This document shows, one piece after another, positions 38,132 through 48,899 of a DNA stretch of 64,000 nucleotides. Under the pieces are notes generated by a model that was not told the origin of the DNA, searched no databases, and was given only the letters and a program-made list of their open reading frames with translations. The DNA lies in the NCBI RefSeq assembly GCF_035917975.1, contig NZ_CP109130.1, forward strand, positions 1,674,001-1,738,000. Direction: 5' to 3'. The stretch comes from Streptosporangium sp. NBC_01756 (lineage in GTDB: Bacteria > Actinomycetota > Actinomycetes > Streptosporangiales > Streptosporangiaceae). The position numbers and the translations under genes were made by a program. Numbering within the stretch: the stretch's first letter is position 1; every line of letters starts with the position of its first letter.

Positions 38132-38178
38132 ACACAATCTATGGTGAAGCGAGCAGATGTTGCCACTAGATGTTGTGG
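38132..38178 (-). promoter_or_regulatory. Two NrdR boxes in the nrdRJ promoter
   Basis: Box 1 ACACAATCTATGGTGA (38132-38147) and box 2 CCACTAGATGTTGTGG (38163-38178). Both fit the NrdR consensus with outer ACAC/GTGT-like ends. Their starts are 31 bp apart, about three helical turns, the spacing seen for NrdR sites. Confidence 0.75.
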
Positions 38179-38296
38179 TCCAACGGTAGGAGGGTCGACC
38201 CATGAACGCAAGTTGAGAAGGCCCTGCCGAGCGAAGTCGCTGATCAGCGCGCCACATTCACCTGAGTCGGGCGTGTCGCGCCTGAAGGAGGCCACT

Positions 38297-38686
38297 TCAG
38301 GAGGAGGGACCGCCGGGGAGATAGAGCCGGGCCCCCGGCTGGATCACCGATCCGGACAGGCCGTTGAGATCCATGATCCGATTGACCGTCGGGGTGAGGT
38401 CCTTCTCCTTGGTGACCGCGTCCGCGATCTCCCACAGCGTGTCACCGCCACGCACCACGACCCGCGGCAGCCCCGCCCGCCCCTTCTGCTCGACCGCCGA
38501 GGCGGCGTCGATGCGCGCGGCAGCCCAGAGCACCCCCAGGGCGATCAGCGCGAGAGCCGCCAGCACCACTCCCCTCCCCCGCTTGGTGAGCCGGAAGGGC
38601 GCACCAGCGTATCGGATGTCCCCCACCGGACCCGGCCGCCGGGCGCCCGCCCGCCCGGCTCCCCCTGCCGCCACAGCCGTTTTCAT
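38297..38686 (-). CDS. LysM-domain membrane protein, ChiZ/DivS-like SOS cell-division regulator
   Basis: 129 aa from the ATG at 38686 (GGGGGAGG upstream). A short cytoplasmic N-terminus, one membrane helix (GVVLAALALIALGVLWAAARI), then an extracellular LysM domain (RVVVRGGDTLWEIADAVTKEKDLTPTVNRIMDLNGLSGSVIQPGARLYLP). It is divergent from lexA and downstream of SOS boxes. The same order (nrdR, LysM protein, lexA) occurs in mycobacteria (chiZ) and corynebacteria (divS), where the protein blocks division after DNA damage. Function here is inferred from that synteny. Confidence 0.85.
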   Translation of the reverse strand: MKTAVAAGGAGRAGARRPGPVGDIRYAGAPFRLTKRGRGVVLAALALIALGVLWAAARIDAASAVEQKGRAGLPRVVVRGGDTLWEIADAVTKEKDLTPTVNRIMDLNGLSGSVIQPGARLYLPGGPSS

Positions 38687-38760
38687 GATGGCCTCCCCCG
38701 AGCCTTCGACCTGGCCGAACACATATCGAAGAAAGATCAGCGAATCGAACACGATGTCGA

Positions 38761-38776
38761 TCGAACTCCCGTACGA
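38761..38776. promoter_or_regulatory. Candidate SOS (LexA) box, LysM-gene side
   Basis: TCGAACTCCCGTACGA fits TCGAAC-N4-GTTCGA with one mismatch. A weaker match, TCGAACACGATGTCGA, lies at 38745-38760. Confidence 0.6.
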
Positions 38777-38813
38777 TGTTGTACACCACGCCGCCGCTGA
38801 TTTCCCGTACGAC

Positions 38814-38829
38814 TCGAACAATTGTTTGA
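38814..38829. promoter_or_regulatory. SOS (LexA) box, lexA side
   Basis: TCGAACAATTGTTTGA matches TCGAAC-N4-GTTCGA with one mismatch, 72 bp before the lexA start. This fits autorepression by LexA and co-control of the divergent LysM gene. Confidence 0.8.
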
Positions 38830-38901
38830 ATATGATCTTCAACGAGAGTACGGTCGCCGTGTGCGACGGAAGAAACACAGGCCGGGAGGCGAGGAGATCG
38901 T

Positions 38902-39612
38902 ATGAGCGAGCATGACAAGAACGGTTCGGCCGTCAGTGACCTGGCGGTGCGCAGGCGTGACTCCCTTGGCCTCACCCCCAGGCAGCGGAAGATCCTTGAA
39001 GTGATCCGCGATTCGGTGCAGCAGCGCGGCTACCCGCCTTCCATGCGAGAGATCGGCGAGGCGGTGCAGCTCACCAGCACCTCCAGTGTGTCGCACCAGT
39101 TGACGGCGCTGCAGCGCAAGGGATATCTGCGCCGCGATCCGCACCGCCCCCGTGCGCTCGAGGTCCGCCTCCCCGGAGAGCCGGCGTTGTGGATGGATCC
39201 CGCCACGGGCGACGACGAGACCCCGATCAGCCGCCCGACCGCCGCCTACGTGCCGCTCGTCGGCCGGATCGCCGCCGGTGGCCCGATCCTCGCGGAGGAG
39301 AGCGTCGAGGACGTCTTCGCCCTCCCCAAGCAGCTCGTCGGTGAGGGCACGCTCTTCCTGCTCCAGGTGACCGGTGACTCGATGATCGAGGCCGCCATCG
39401 CCAACGGCGACTGGGTGGTCGTCCGCCAGCAGCCCGTCGCGGACAACGGAGACGTGGTCGCCGCCATGATCGACGGCGAGGCCACGGTCAAGACTTTCAA
39501 GCGCAAGGACGGCCACGTCTGGCTCGTCCCGCACAACCCGAACTACGACCCGATCCCCGGCGACGATGCCACCGTCCTGGGCAAGGTCGTGGCGGTGCTG
39601 CGCAAGCTCTGA
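38902..39612 (+). CDS. lexA: SOS repressor LexA
   Basis: 236 aa, ATG 38902 with GAGGAG upstream. Winged HTH ([65 protein letters not shown]), then the S24 peptidase domain. The self-cleavage site is the Ala-Gly in [13 protein letters not shown]. The catalytic Ser is in [10 protein letters not shown] and the Lys in [10 protein letters not shown]. Cleavage stimulated by RecA filaments lifts repression of the SOS genes. Confidence 0.97.
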   Translation: MSEHDKNGSAVSDLAVRRRDSLGLTPRQRKILEVIRDSVQQRGYPPSMREIGEAVQLTSTSSVSHQLTALQRKGYLRRDPHRPRALEVRLPGEPALWMDPATGDDETPISRPTAAYVPLVGRIAAGGPILAEESVEDVFALPKQLVGEGTLFLLQVTGDSMIEAAIANGDWVVVRQQPVADNGDVVAAMIDGEATVKTFKRKDGHVWLVPHNPNYDPIPGDDATVLGKVVAVLRKL

Positions 39613-39827
39613 GACGGCGCTGCGGAGTTCTCCGCCGTGCCCGCCTTCCGGCGGCTCCCGTGACGGCCGGCCGTCGCCTCTGAGCGACCAGGTATCGGTG
39701 TCGCCGGAGGACTCCCGCCGTCTGAAGGTGATTCCCGGTCCGGTCGCGGGTTCGATCCGCAGTCCGAGCGTTGCGAAGAAATCGTTGTGCCCCGGAGTTT
39801 CGAGTCGTCAAACGGGTGATCAGGCTC

Positions 39828-39852
39828 GGGGCGCCCGCCGTACGGGCGCCCC
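39828..39852. terminator. Bidirectional terminator between lexA and leuS
   Basis: Perfect 10-bp arms GGGGCGCCCG (39828-39837) and CGGGCGCCCC (39843-39852) with a CCGTA loop. It lies 8 bp past the leuS stop and can also end lexA transcripts. Confidence 0.8.
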
Positions 39853-39859
39853 GGCATGA

Positions 39860-42346
<2,487 letters not shown>

Positions 42347-42403
42347 GTCAATCTTCCCTCGGTATACGTCTGCGCAGATGATCTGGCTCATCCGACCCAA
42401 TAG

Positions 42404-42428
42404 AAAAACCCTCCGCTCACGCGAAGGG
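42404..42428 (-). terminator. Attenuator terminator in the leuS leader
   Basis: In the minus-strand RNA, CCCUUCGC (42428-42421) pairs fully with GCGGAGGG (42416-42409) around GUGA, one G-U pair, followed by UUUUU (42408-42404). A true U-run terminator 58 bases before the leuS start codon can only be a conditional (attenuation) signal. Confidence 0.85.
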
Positions 42429-42430
42429 CA

Positions 42431-42472
42431 GCCGCATCGGCGGGCGTCTAACGCCGGGAAGGCCGATGCGGC
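42431..42472 (-). promoter_or_regulatory. Leader hairpin of the leuS attenuator
   Basis: Perfect 11-bp inverted arms GCCGATGCGGC (42462-42472) and GCCGCATCGGC (42431-42441). The leader-peptide stop codon lies in the loop. A ribosome stalled at the upstream Leu codons would change pairing of this hairpin relative to the terminator that follows directly. Confidence 0.75.
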
Positions 42473-42501
42473 CCGATAAGCAGCAGGGTCTCGGCACGCA
42501 T
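42448..42501 (-). CDS. leuS leader peptide with three consecutive Leu codons
   Basis: 17 codons reading [17 protein letters not shown], with Leu codons CTG CTG CTT and a TAG stop in the loop of the following hairpin. No clear ribosome site precedes it, so it may be translated from a nearly leaderless transcript (a GATAGT-like -10 lies about ten bases before). It serves as a sensor of leucyl-tRNA supply by classical ribosome-mediated attenuation, as predicted for leuS in some Streptomyces. Confidence 0.8.
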   Translation of the reverse strand: MRAETLLLIGPHRPSRR

Positions 42502-42884
42502 ACGTCAAGACTATCGCAGTCCGCAAGCCGTATTCATGGCCTGGGGAAACAAGTCTGATCACGGTAAACCGGGGACACGGGCACCGGCAGGTCAGCACAA
42601 TGGAAACCCGTGAGTCCGGGACAGATGGCGAGTCGACGGCGGTACGTCCGTTGTGAGCTCACATGTCTCATCAGTTTACTCTTTTCAACGTGGCACACTC
42701 AGTCGAGCCGGGGCAGGGCCCGGATCCATCGGAGGTCGGCCTGCCGATGCAGGACCCGCCCACCGACCCCACCGGGCTCCAGTTCAGGGGGGCGTTCTCC
42801 AGTTTCCCTGCAAACCCCCCCGTCTCACGTGAGACCATGCCCAATACCCCTAATTCGGGCGCTCGCCCGGGAGGTAAGGAAGCC
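42502..42884. other. Divergent promoter region of leuS leader and Pro-rich membrane protein
   Basis: 383 bp. It should contain the leuS leader promoter (minus strand) close to 42510 and the promoter of the gene at 42885. The frame of the latter stays open to 42663, but that stretch has no upstream ribosome site. No terminator or repeat seen. Confidence 0.45.
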
Positions 42885-44726
42885 ATGGCCTCGGAGCAGT
42901 CCAGCCAATCCCACCTGCCTCCGGCATGGCCGGAGGCAGCCGATCCGCCGCCCGCCTGGGCGAGAGACTCTTCGGGCACCGGTCCACGGCTCCCCCTTCC
43001 TCCGGAGGAGCCCCCCGGAGGCGGCACCTCGTGGCAGGCCAGCGTTCCCGGCAACGGCTCCTGGCAACAGATCTTCGGGACATCGGCCTCCGCCTCCCCG
43101 CATCCGCGATCCCCGGATCGGCAGCCCGGCGGCGACTCCCCGCAGGCCGTACCGCAGGGCAGCCCCGACCCCTGGCCGTCTGCCCAGCCCTCCCCTCCGG
43201 CCGAGAACGGCGGCTGGGGCACGCCACAGACCGCTGACAGCCAGGGCTGGAACACGGCTCCGGCCACCGAGAACGGCGGCTGGGGAGCGGCCCAGAACAC
43301 CGGCAACGGAGGGTGGGACACCGCCTCGACGGCGAGCGGCGGCGGATGGAACGCCTCCTCGGCGACCGACAACGGGGGGTGGGGCAGCCCGCCGGCCGAG
43401 CCTCCGAACCACGCCTCCTCGCCTTCGTGGCCGGTCCCCCCGGGTGCCGGCCCGGCCCCCTTCACGGGCCAGGACCCTCTGACCAGCCCCAACCCCTTCG
43501 CGGGCCAAGGACACCCCAGCAGCCCCGCCAACCCCAACCCCTTCGCGGGCCAAGGACACCCCAGCAGCCCCGCCAACCCCAACCCCTTCGCGAACCAAGA
43601 CCCCCTCACCAGCCCCAACCCCTTCGCGGGCCAGCAGGAGGCGTTCCGGAACCCGCTGGGTGACGGCGCCGGCCCGGACGGCCCGCCGGTGTGGACCACG
43701 GCGGGAGCGACCGCCCCTCCCGGCGCCCCGGCGCAGGCTCCGCCGTACGATCCCGCACAGGGGGCACCCACGCACGGCCAGCCCCATCCCGGGCAGCCCC
43801 ATCCCGGGCAGCCTCCGATGCAGGGGCAGTCGGCTCCGCCGGGCGGCCATCTGAGCCGGGACCCCTCCGACCCCAACAGGCCCTTCGTCACCGCCGGTCA
43901 GATCAGCGGGCCGAAGACCCCTCCGCCGGAGCGTCAGCAGGAGCTGTGGAACACGGTCTTCGGCGACAACTACCAGGCCATGGACGACGGACAGGACCTT
44001 GACGAACAGGGCAGGCCGGTCTGGGTCTTCGCGCTCGCGGGTTCCGTGGCGATCGCCTTGGTCGGTGCCGTGCTCTGGGCCTTCCTGGCCGGTCCGCTGG
44101 CCTCCACTGAGGAGGAGGCCGCTCCTGCGGTGAAGCCCTCCGCGACCGCCAAGAAGCCCGCCAGGTCCCAGGCCGTGGGTCGCCTGCCGCGCTTCCCCGG
44201 CAAGGCCTCGGCGGTCGCGGGCACCCTGCCCGATCAGGCTGCGGCGATCAGTGTGGCGAGGCTTGGCACTCCCTGGCGCCAGGACCAGCGGCAGAGCATG
44301 TCCATCAGCTACGGTTTCACCACGCGTCAGTATGTCCCGGCCGGCACGGACTCCCTGGGCAAGGCCCAGTTCGCCCAGGTGATGTCGGGGGCACTGTCGC
44401 CCCGGCTGAAGAGCAAGTACACCTCGCCGGACAAACTGGCCCCGGTGATCAACGCGGTCGCCTCCGCCGGACGCAAGAAGTTCTTCCCCGAGGACAACAC
44501 CGCGCGCAAGACCGCCCAGCAGACCCTGTCCGTCAACGGCCTGGCCGGGCAGCTCGCCGCCTACGAGATCACCTCCGGCACGTCCAAGACGACCATGGTC
44601 GTGGCGGCCGTGAACACCGGCGCCGAACTGCCCGTGATCGTCTACATGTCGGTCCCGGACAGCAAGAAGGAACTGTTGCCCGACATCAACACCGTGTTCA
44701 AGTCGATTCGGAAGACGACCACCTGA
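42885..44726 (+). CDS. Pro/Gly/Asn-rich single-pass membrane protein
   Basis: 613 aa from the ATG at 42885 with GGGAGG and AAGGA upstream. Residues 1-~370 are low-complexity and cytoplasmic, with tandem units of the kind NPFAGQGHPSSPANP and repeats of GGW-containing blocks (ENGGWG, DNGGWGS). One membrane helix (VWVFALAGSVAIALVGAVLWAFLAGPL) follows near residue ~455. The extracellular ~160-residue domain (LPDQAAAISVARLGTPWRQDQRQSMSISYGF to the end) has no Cys. No family recognised. The divergent location from leuS does not imply related function. Confidence 0.75.
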   Translation: MASEQSSQSHLPPAWPEAADPPPAWARDSSGTGPRLPLPPEEPPGGGTSWQASVPGNGSWQQIFGTSASASPHPRSPDRQPGGDSPQAVPQGSPDPWPSAQPSPPAENGGWGTPQTADSQGWNTAPATENGGWGAAQNTGNGGWDTASTASGGGWNASSATDNGGWGSPPAEPPNHASSPSWPVPPGAGPAPFTGQDPLTSPNPFAGQGHPSSPANPNPFAGQGHPSSPANPNPFANQDPLTSPNPFAGQQEAFRNPLGDGAGPDGPPVWTTAGATAPPGAPAQAPPYDPAQGAPTHGQPHPGQPHPGQPPMQGQSAPPGGHLSRDPSDPNRPFVTAGQISGPKTPPPERQQELWNTVFGDNYQAMDDGQDLDEQGRPVWVFALAGSVAIALVGAVLWAFLAGPLASTEEEAAPAVKPSATAKKPARSQAVGRLPRFPGKASAVAGTLPDQAAAISVARLGTPWRQDQRQSMSISYGFTTRQYVPAGTDSLGKAQFAQVMSGALSPRLKSKYTSPDKLAPVINAVASAGRKKFFPEDNTARKTAQQTLSVNGLAGQLAAYEITSGTSKTTMVVAAVNTGAELPVIVYMSVPDSKKELLPDINTVFKSIRKTTT

Positions 44727-44777
44727 CATCGTCCGGTCCCGAAGAACGGAACGTTCGCGCTCCGGATGCTTGACGGC

Positions 44778-46064
44778 TCAGAACGCACAGTCCATGTGCT
44801 TGATGCCGTTGATGAAACTGGAGTAGAGCCGCTCCGGCCTGCCGCCCTCGATCCGCGGTATGCGCCGGAGCAGCTCGCGGAACATCACGGTGATCTCCCG
44901 GCGGGCCAGGTGGGCGCCGAGACAGAAGTGCGGTCCCGGGCCGCCGAAGCCCACATGGGGCCCCTCGGTCCGCTGGATGTCGAACCGGTAGGGGTCGGTG
45001 AAGACCGCCTCGTCGCGATTGGCCGCCCAGTAGTAAAGGACCACCTTCTGACCCTTGCGGTAGAGGTGACCGTTCATCTCGTGGTCGCGGGTTACCTTGC
45101 GGCGCATGAAGTTCACCGGGGAGGCCAGCCGGACGATCTCCTCGACCGCGCCGGGGAGGCGGCCGTCCAGATCGGCCAGGAGCAGCTCCCGCTGGTCCGG
45201 ATTCTGGGTGAGCAGGCGCAGGCCGTAGGAGATGGCGTTGCGCGTGGTCTCGTTGCCCGCCACGACCAACAGGATGAAGAACGACCCGAGCTCCTGAGCG
45301 GTGAGCTGCTCCCCGTCGATGTTGGCGTTGACCAGCGATGAGGTGAGATCCCCCGTGGGATGCTCGACCCGGTGCGCGGCAAGGTCCTGGACGAGCTGCT
45401 GCAGCTCCATGCCGGCGGTCAGCAGTTTCTCGGCGACCGTGGTCATGTCGTCGCCGCCGTATTCGGGATCGAACCCGCCGAGGATCACATTGGACCGGTC
45501 GAAGACGGAACCGTAGTCCTTCTCCGGGATCCCCATCATGTCGCAGATGATCTTCAAGGGCAGCTTGGCGGCGACCTCGGTGACGAAGTCGCAGCCGGGT
45601 CCGGTCGCGACCAGGTCGTCCACGATCCGGATGGCCGCCGCATCGACGTCGGCCTCGAACTGCTTGATCATTTTGGGGGTGAACGCCCGGGAGACGATCC
45701 GGCGGAGCCGGGCGTGCCTCGGATCGTCCATATTGATCATCGACCCGAAGTACTCGGTGAACTCCGGCGGCATGTCCGGGATGTTGGTGGCTCCGCCCTC
45801 TCCTGAGGAGAACACCTCGGGGTTACGGCTGGCTTCCAGGATGTCGGCGTGTTTGACCAGTGCGTAGTAACCGGGCCCCCGTGGCGCGAAGGAGATCTCC
45901 GCCTCCTCGTAGAAGGCGGGGCGGTCCAGGCCGCGCAGGAGCTGGAAGGCGTGTTCCCGTTCCGCCATGGGTCTGGCCCAGAAGTCGTAGTCCGACAGGT
46001 CGAAGTCGGCGACCGAGACGATGGGCTTCCGTTCGGCTGGCGTTACGCTCATATCGTCAATCAT
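44778..46064 (-). CDS. Cytochrome P450, CYP124-like (downstream copy)
   Basis: 428 aa. Heme loop FGGPGPHFCLGAHLARREI with Cys ligand; I-helix SFFILLVVAGNETTRNAI with the acid-alcohol pair as E-T; ExxR as EEIVRLASP region. EYFGSMINMDDPRHARLRRIVSRAFTPK, LPLKIICDMMGIP and the ending FINGIKHMD closely match the CYP124 group, which omega-hydroxylates methyl-branched lipids. No ferredoxin or reductase gene nearby. The gene is 16 bp after a close paralogue, same strand. The start may be the second Met (46052). Confidence 0.85.
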   Translation of the reverse strand: MIDDMSVTPAERKPIVSVADFDLSDYDFWARPMAEREHAFQLLRGLDRPAFYEEAEISFAPRGPGYYALVKHADILEASRNPEVFSSGEGGATNIPDMPPEFTEYFGSMINMDDPRHARLRRIVSRAFTPKMIKQFEADVDAAAIRIVDDLVATGPGCDFVTEVAAKLPLKIICDMMGIPEKDYGSVFDRSNVILGGFDPEYGGDDMTTVAEKLLTAGMELQQLVQDLAAHRVEHPTGDLTSSLVNANIDGEQLTAQELGSFFILLVVAGNETTRNAISYGLRLLTQNPDQRELLLADLDGRLPGAVEEIVRLASPVNFMRRKVTRDHEMNGHLYRKGQKVVLYYWAANRDEAVFTDPYRFDIQRTEGPHVGFGGPGPHFCLGAHLARREITVMFRELLRRIPRIEGGRPERLYSSFINGIKHMDCAF

Positions 46065-46080
46065 TTTCGCGAGCAGCCGC

Positions 46081-47331
46081 TCACGTCAATGGAGCGCTTC
46101 CGAAGTCGCAGTCAAGGTGCTTGATGCCGTTGATGAAGCTGGAGCGGAGGCGGTCGGGCTCGCCGACGGAGCGGATGTCCGGGATCCGGGTGAACAGCTC
46201 GCGGAACATCACGGTGATCTCCCGGCGGGCCAGGTGGGCGCCGAGACAGAAGTGCGGTCCCGGGCCGCCGAAGCCCACATGGGGCCCCTCGGTCCGCTGG
46301 ATGTCGAACCGGTAGGGGTCGGTGAAGACCGCCTCGTCGCGATTGGCCGCCCAGTAGTAGAGCAGGACCTTGTCGCCCTTGCGGTAGAGGTGCCCGTTCA
46401 TCTCGTGATCACGGGTGAGGGTGCGGCGCATCCAGGCGACCGGGGAGGCCAGTCGGACGATCTCCTCGACCGCGCCGGGGAGGCCACCGTCCAGATCGGC
46501 CAGGAGCAGCTCCCGCTGGTCCGGATTCTCGGTGAACAGGTGCAGACCATGCGAGATCGCGTTGCGCGTGGTCTCGTTGCCCGCCACGACCAACAAGATG
46601 AAGAACGACCCGAGCTCCTGCATCGTCAGCTTCTCGCCGTCGATGTTGGCGTTGGTCAGGGAGGTGATGAGGTTGTCGCCGCCTTCGGCGGCCAGGGAGA
46701 CGACGAGATCCTGGAGGCGTTGCCCGGCGCCGAGGAGCAGCTCGGCCGCGCGGCTGATGTCCTGGATGAACTCCGGGTCGCCGCCGGACAGAATGATGTT
46801 GGAGGCGTCGAAGACCGTCTGGTAGTGCTCGGGGCCGATGCCCATCATGTCGCAGATGACCTTCAGCGGCAGCTTGGCGGCGGCCTCGGTGACGAAGTCG
46901 CAGCCGGGTCCGGTCGCGATCAGGTCGTCCACGATCCGGGTGGCCTCGACCTGGACGTCGGCCTCGAACTGCTTGATCATCTTGGGGGTGAACGCCCGGG
47001 AGACGATCCGGCGGAGCCGGGCGTGCCTCGGATCGTCCATATTGATCATCGACCCGAAGTATTCACCGAACTCCGAGCCCAGGTCCTGGATGGAGGTGGA
47101 GCCCCGGCCCGAGGAGAAGACCTCGGGATTGCGGCTGGCCTCGATGATATCGGCATGCCTCACCACGGCGTAGTAGCCCGGGCCCGGAGGGGCGAAGCTG
47201 ATCTCCGGCTCGGCGAACCGGACCGGAGCCGCCTGGGCGCGCAGCAAGGCGAAGGCCGCCTCACGCTCGGCCATCGGCCGCTCCCAGAAGGCGATGTCCG
47301 ACAGATCGATGTCCGACAGTGAAACCGTCAC
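46081..47331 (-). CDS. Cytochrome P450, CYP124-like (upstream copy)
   Basis: 416 aa if started at the GTG 47331 (GGGGG eight bases upstream); a GTG at 47376 would add 15 residues. Same motifs as the neighbouring copy: SFFILLVVAGNETTRNAI, FGGPGPHFCLGAHLARREI, EYFGSMINMDDPRHARLRRIVSRAFTPKMI, ending FINGIKHLD. The two genes share a 165-bp exactly identical stretch at the heme-binding end, which shows tandem duplication with recent exchange. Likely partner in oxidation of a lipid chain; divergence elsewhere suggests different substrate ranges. Confidence 0.85.
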   Translation of the reverse strand: MTVSLSDIDLSDIAFWERPMAEREAAFALLRAQAAPVRFAEPEISFAPPGPGYYAVVRHADIIEASRNPEVFSSGRGSTSIQDLGSEFGEYFGSMINMDDPRHARLRRIVSRAFTPKMIKQFEADVQVEATRIVDDLIATGPGCDFVTEAAAKLPLKVICDMMGIGPEHYQTVFDASNIILSGGDPEFIQDISRAAELLLGAGQRLQDLVVSLAAEGGDNLITSLTNANIDGEKLTMQELGSFFILLVVAGNETTRNAISHGLHLFTENPDQRELLLADLDGGLPGAVEEIVRLASPVAWMRRTLTRDHEMNGHLYRKGDKVLLYYWAANRDEAVFTDPYRFDIQRTEGPHVGFGGPGPHFCLGAHLARREITVMFRELFTRIPDIRSVGEPDRLRSSFINGIKHLDCDFGSAPLT

Positions 47332-47680
47332 ACCAGCCCCCAGTAGAACCAAATTCGGTTTTTCTGATCCTGCCACAGGATCATCGACCTAACCAGTCCA
47401 GGATGAGGTCGTTGCCCTTGCGAGGCCGCTCCGGACGGAGAGGGTGATCCGCGCTCGAGGCGTGTGCCATCCTCGCGCGGACGACGCCGACACCGTTGGC
47501 GACCGAAGCTCCCTGGGGCGGAACCTAGCACCCGCTCGGCGAAAGGGTCGGCGGTACCCGGAAACCACTCGGGACAACAGAAGTCACCCTGTACGGCGAC
47601 GCCCCATCCAACAGCGGCCCGTATCGCTCCCCGTGACCATTCACGGAGCTGTGAGGTATTCGTTCATATCTGTGGGATGG

Positions 47681-48038
47681 TCGCGCTGCGGTGGGGTGTT
47701 CCAGAAGGATGAGGGGCCGTACGCGCTGCGGTGGGGTGTTCCGGAGGGGTGGGTGGCCGTTCGCGCTGCGGTGGGTGGGTGTTCCGGCCGGCCGTCGCAG
47801 TCACCGTCTCGTTTTTCAGGCCTCCGGCCTGACGGGCGCGCTGGTTACGGTTTTTTATAAGCCGGCCGGAACACCCACCCACCTCCGCGCCAGACGGCCC
47901 CGCCGTACAGCGTGCAGACCGTAGCCGCTCACTCTCCGGCCGCCCAGCGATCTCACGGACGCTGAAGCAATCCGTACGGGACCGTTCAGAGTCGCCCGCC
48001 GTAGCTGACGCGTTCCTCTCCGACCAGTGCAGGGCCGA
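47681..48038 (+). repeat. Left arm of 358-bp inverted repeat
   Basis: By eye more than 90% identical to the reverse complement of 48506-48863. It starts with three 40-bp direct repeats (47681, 47721, 47761; each opening with GCGCTGCGGTGGG), followed by a MITE-like palindromic unit, and ends in AGTGCAGGGCCGA. Confidence 0.85.
47770..47883. mobile_element. MITE-like palindromic element (left copy)
   Basis: 114 bp with perfect 23-bp terminal inverted repeats (47770-47792 and 47861-47883; each contains GTGTTCCGGCCGGC or its complement) and an internal palindrome CAGGCCTCCGGCCTG. No coding capacity. A second copy sits at 48661-48774. Confidence 0.6.
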
Positions 48039-48112
48039 GCAGCGCTCGGGAAGCACGTCTCACCATCGGAACATGATGATCGTCATCGCCGGACGTGGTC
48101 CCTGCCTTCCGC

Positions 48113-48361
48113 CGTTGTACTTCCGAGATCGACGCCTGGCGCGGCACCGGTCCCGACCAGAGCCGCCGCGTGCTCGCCAAGCATCTCAGCCGGATCGCCG
48201 ACCAGAGGCTTCTCGATGTAGCAGACCTGGACAAAGCCACCCGCCATCTCACCACGCTCATCTGCAATCCGCCGCAGACTCTCTCGTTCTTTGGTGTCCT
48301 GCCCCTCGCCGAAGAATGCACCCGGCCGAGGAGTGACGGCCAAGCTGTCAACGTCGGCTGA
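48113..48361 (+). pseudogene. Remnant of a TetR-family regulator (C-terminal domain)
   Basis: An open stretch reads EIDAWRGTGPDQSRRVLAKHLSRIADQRLLDVADLDKATRHLTTLI...FFGVLPLAEE, which has the shape of the TetR C-terminal ligand domain (the AW..AGP..RR.LA.HL..LADRGLL pattern). The DNA-binding N-terminus is missing, and the frame lies in the spacer between the inverted repeat arms. Probably a decayed regulator of the adjacent P450 or GMC genes (inference). Confidence 0.55.
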
Positions 48362-48505
48362 ATTCTGACCCTCTGCCCTATAACCCGCGCGTCGCCACAG
48401 GGGTCAGTTTTCACCCGTCGTCGACACAAGCGTCCTTCTGCCGGAACCTCTGATGCGGCGTCATGTGAGCAGCTCTTGACGACCCCGCCCGCACCGTGAC
48501 GGTGA

Positions 48506-48863
48506 TCGGCCCTGCACTGGTCGGAGAGGTACGCGTCAGCTACGGCGGCCGGCCCTGAACGGTCCCGTACGGATTGCTTCAGCGTCCGTGAGATCCATGG
48601 GCGGCCTGGAAGTGAGCGGCTACGGTCTGCACGCCGTACGGCGGGGCCGTCTGGCGCGGAGGTGGGTGGGTGTTCCGGCCGGCTTGTAAAAAACCGTAAC
48701 CAGAGCGCCCGTCAGGCCGGAGGCCTGAAAAACGAGACGGTGACTGCGACGGCCGGCCGGAACACCCACCCACCGCAGCGCGAACGGCCACCCACCCCTC
48801 CGGAACACCCCACCGCACCGCGCACGGCCCCTCACCCTTCCGGAACACCCCACCGCACGGCGA
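48506..48863 (-). repeat. Right arm of 358-bp inverted repeat
   Basis: Inverted copy of 47681-48038, differing by scattered substitutions. Its outer end lies 37 bp from the GMC oxidoreductase stop codon. The 467-bp spacer between the arms holds the TetR remnant. Confidence 0.85.
48661..48774. mobile_element. MITE-like palindromic element (right copy)
   Basis: Same 23-bp terminal inverted repeats (48661-48683 and 48752-48774), in the opposite orientation to the left copy, lying inside the right arm. Confidence 0.6.
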
Positions 48864-48899
48864 ACACGACCAAGCAGCCCAAAACCCGAGAGCGGCCGG

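Noticed and set aside
39746-39760. tRNA-like T-loop sequence GCGGGTTCGATCCGC
   Set aside because: No acceptor stem, D-arm or anticodon arm of fitting spacing could be drawn around it.
42663-42884. N-terminal extension of the Pro-rich membrane protein to 42663
   Set aside because: The strong ribosome site (GGGAGG, AAGGA) just before 42885 makes the shorter start more credible.
43490-43640. NPF motifs as EH-domain ligands
   Set aside because: That interaction is eukaryotic; here NPF is part of a low-complexity bacterial repeat.
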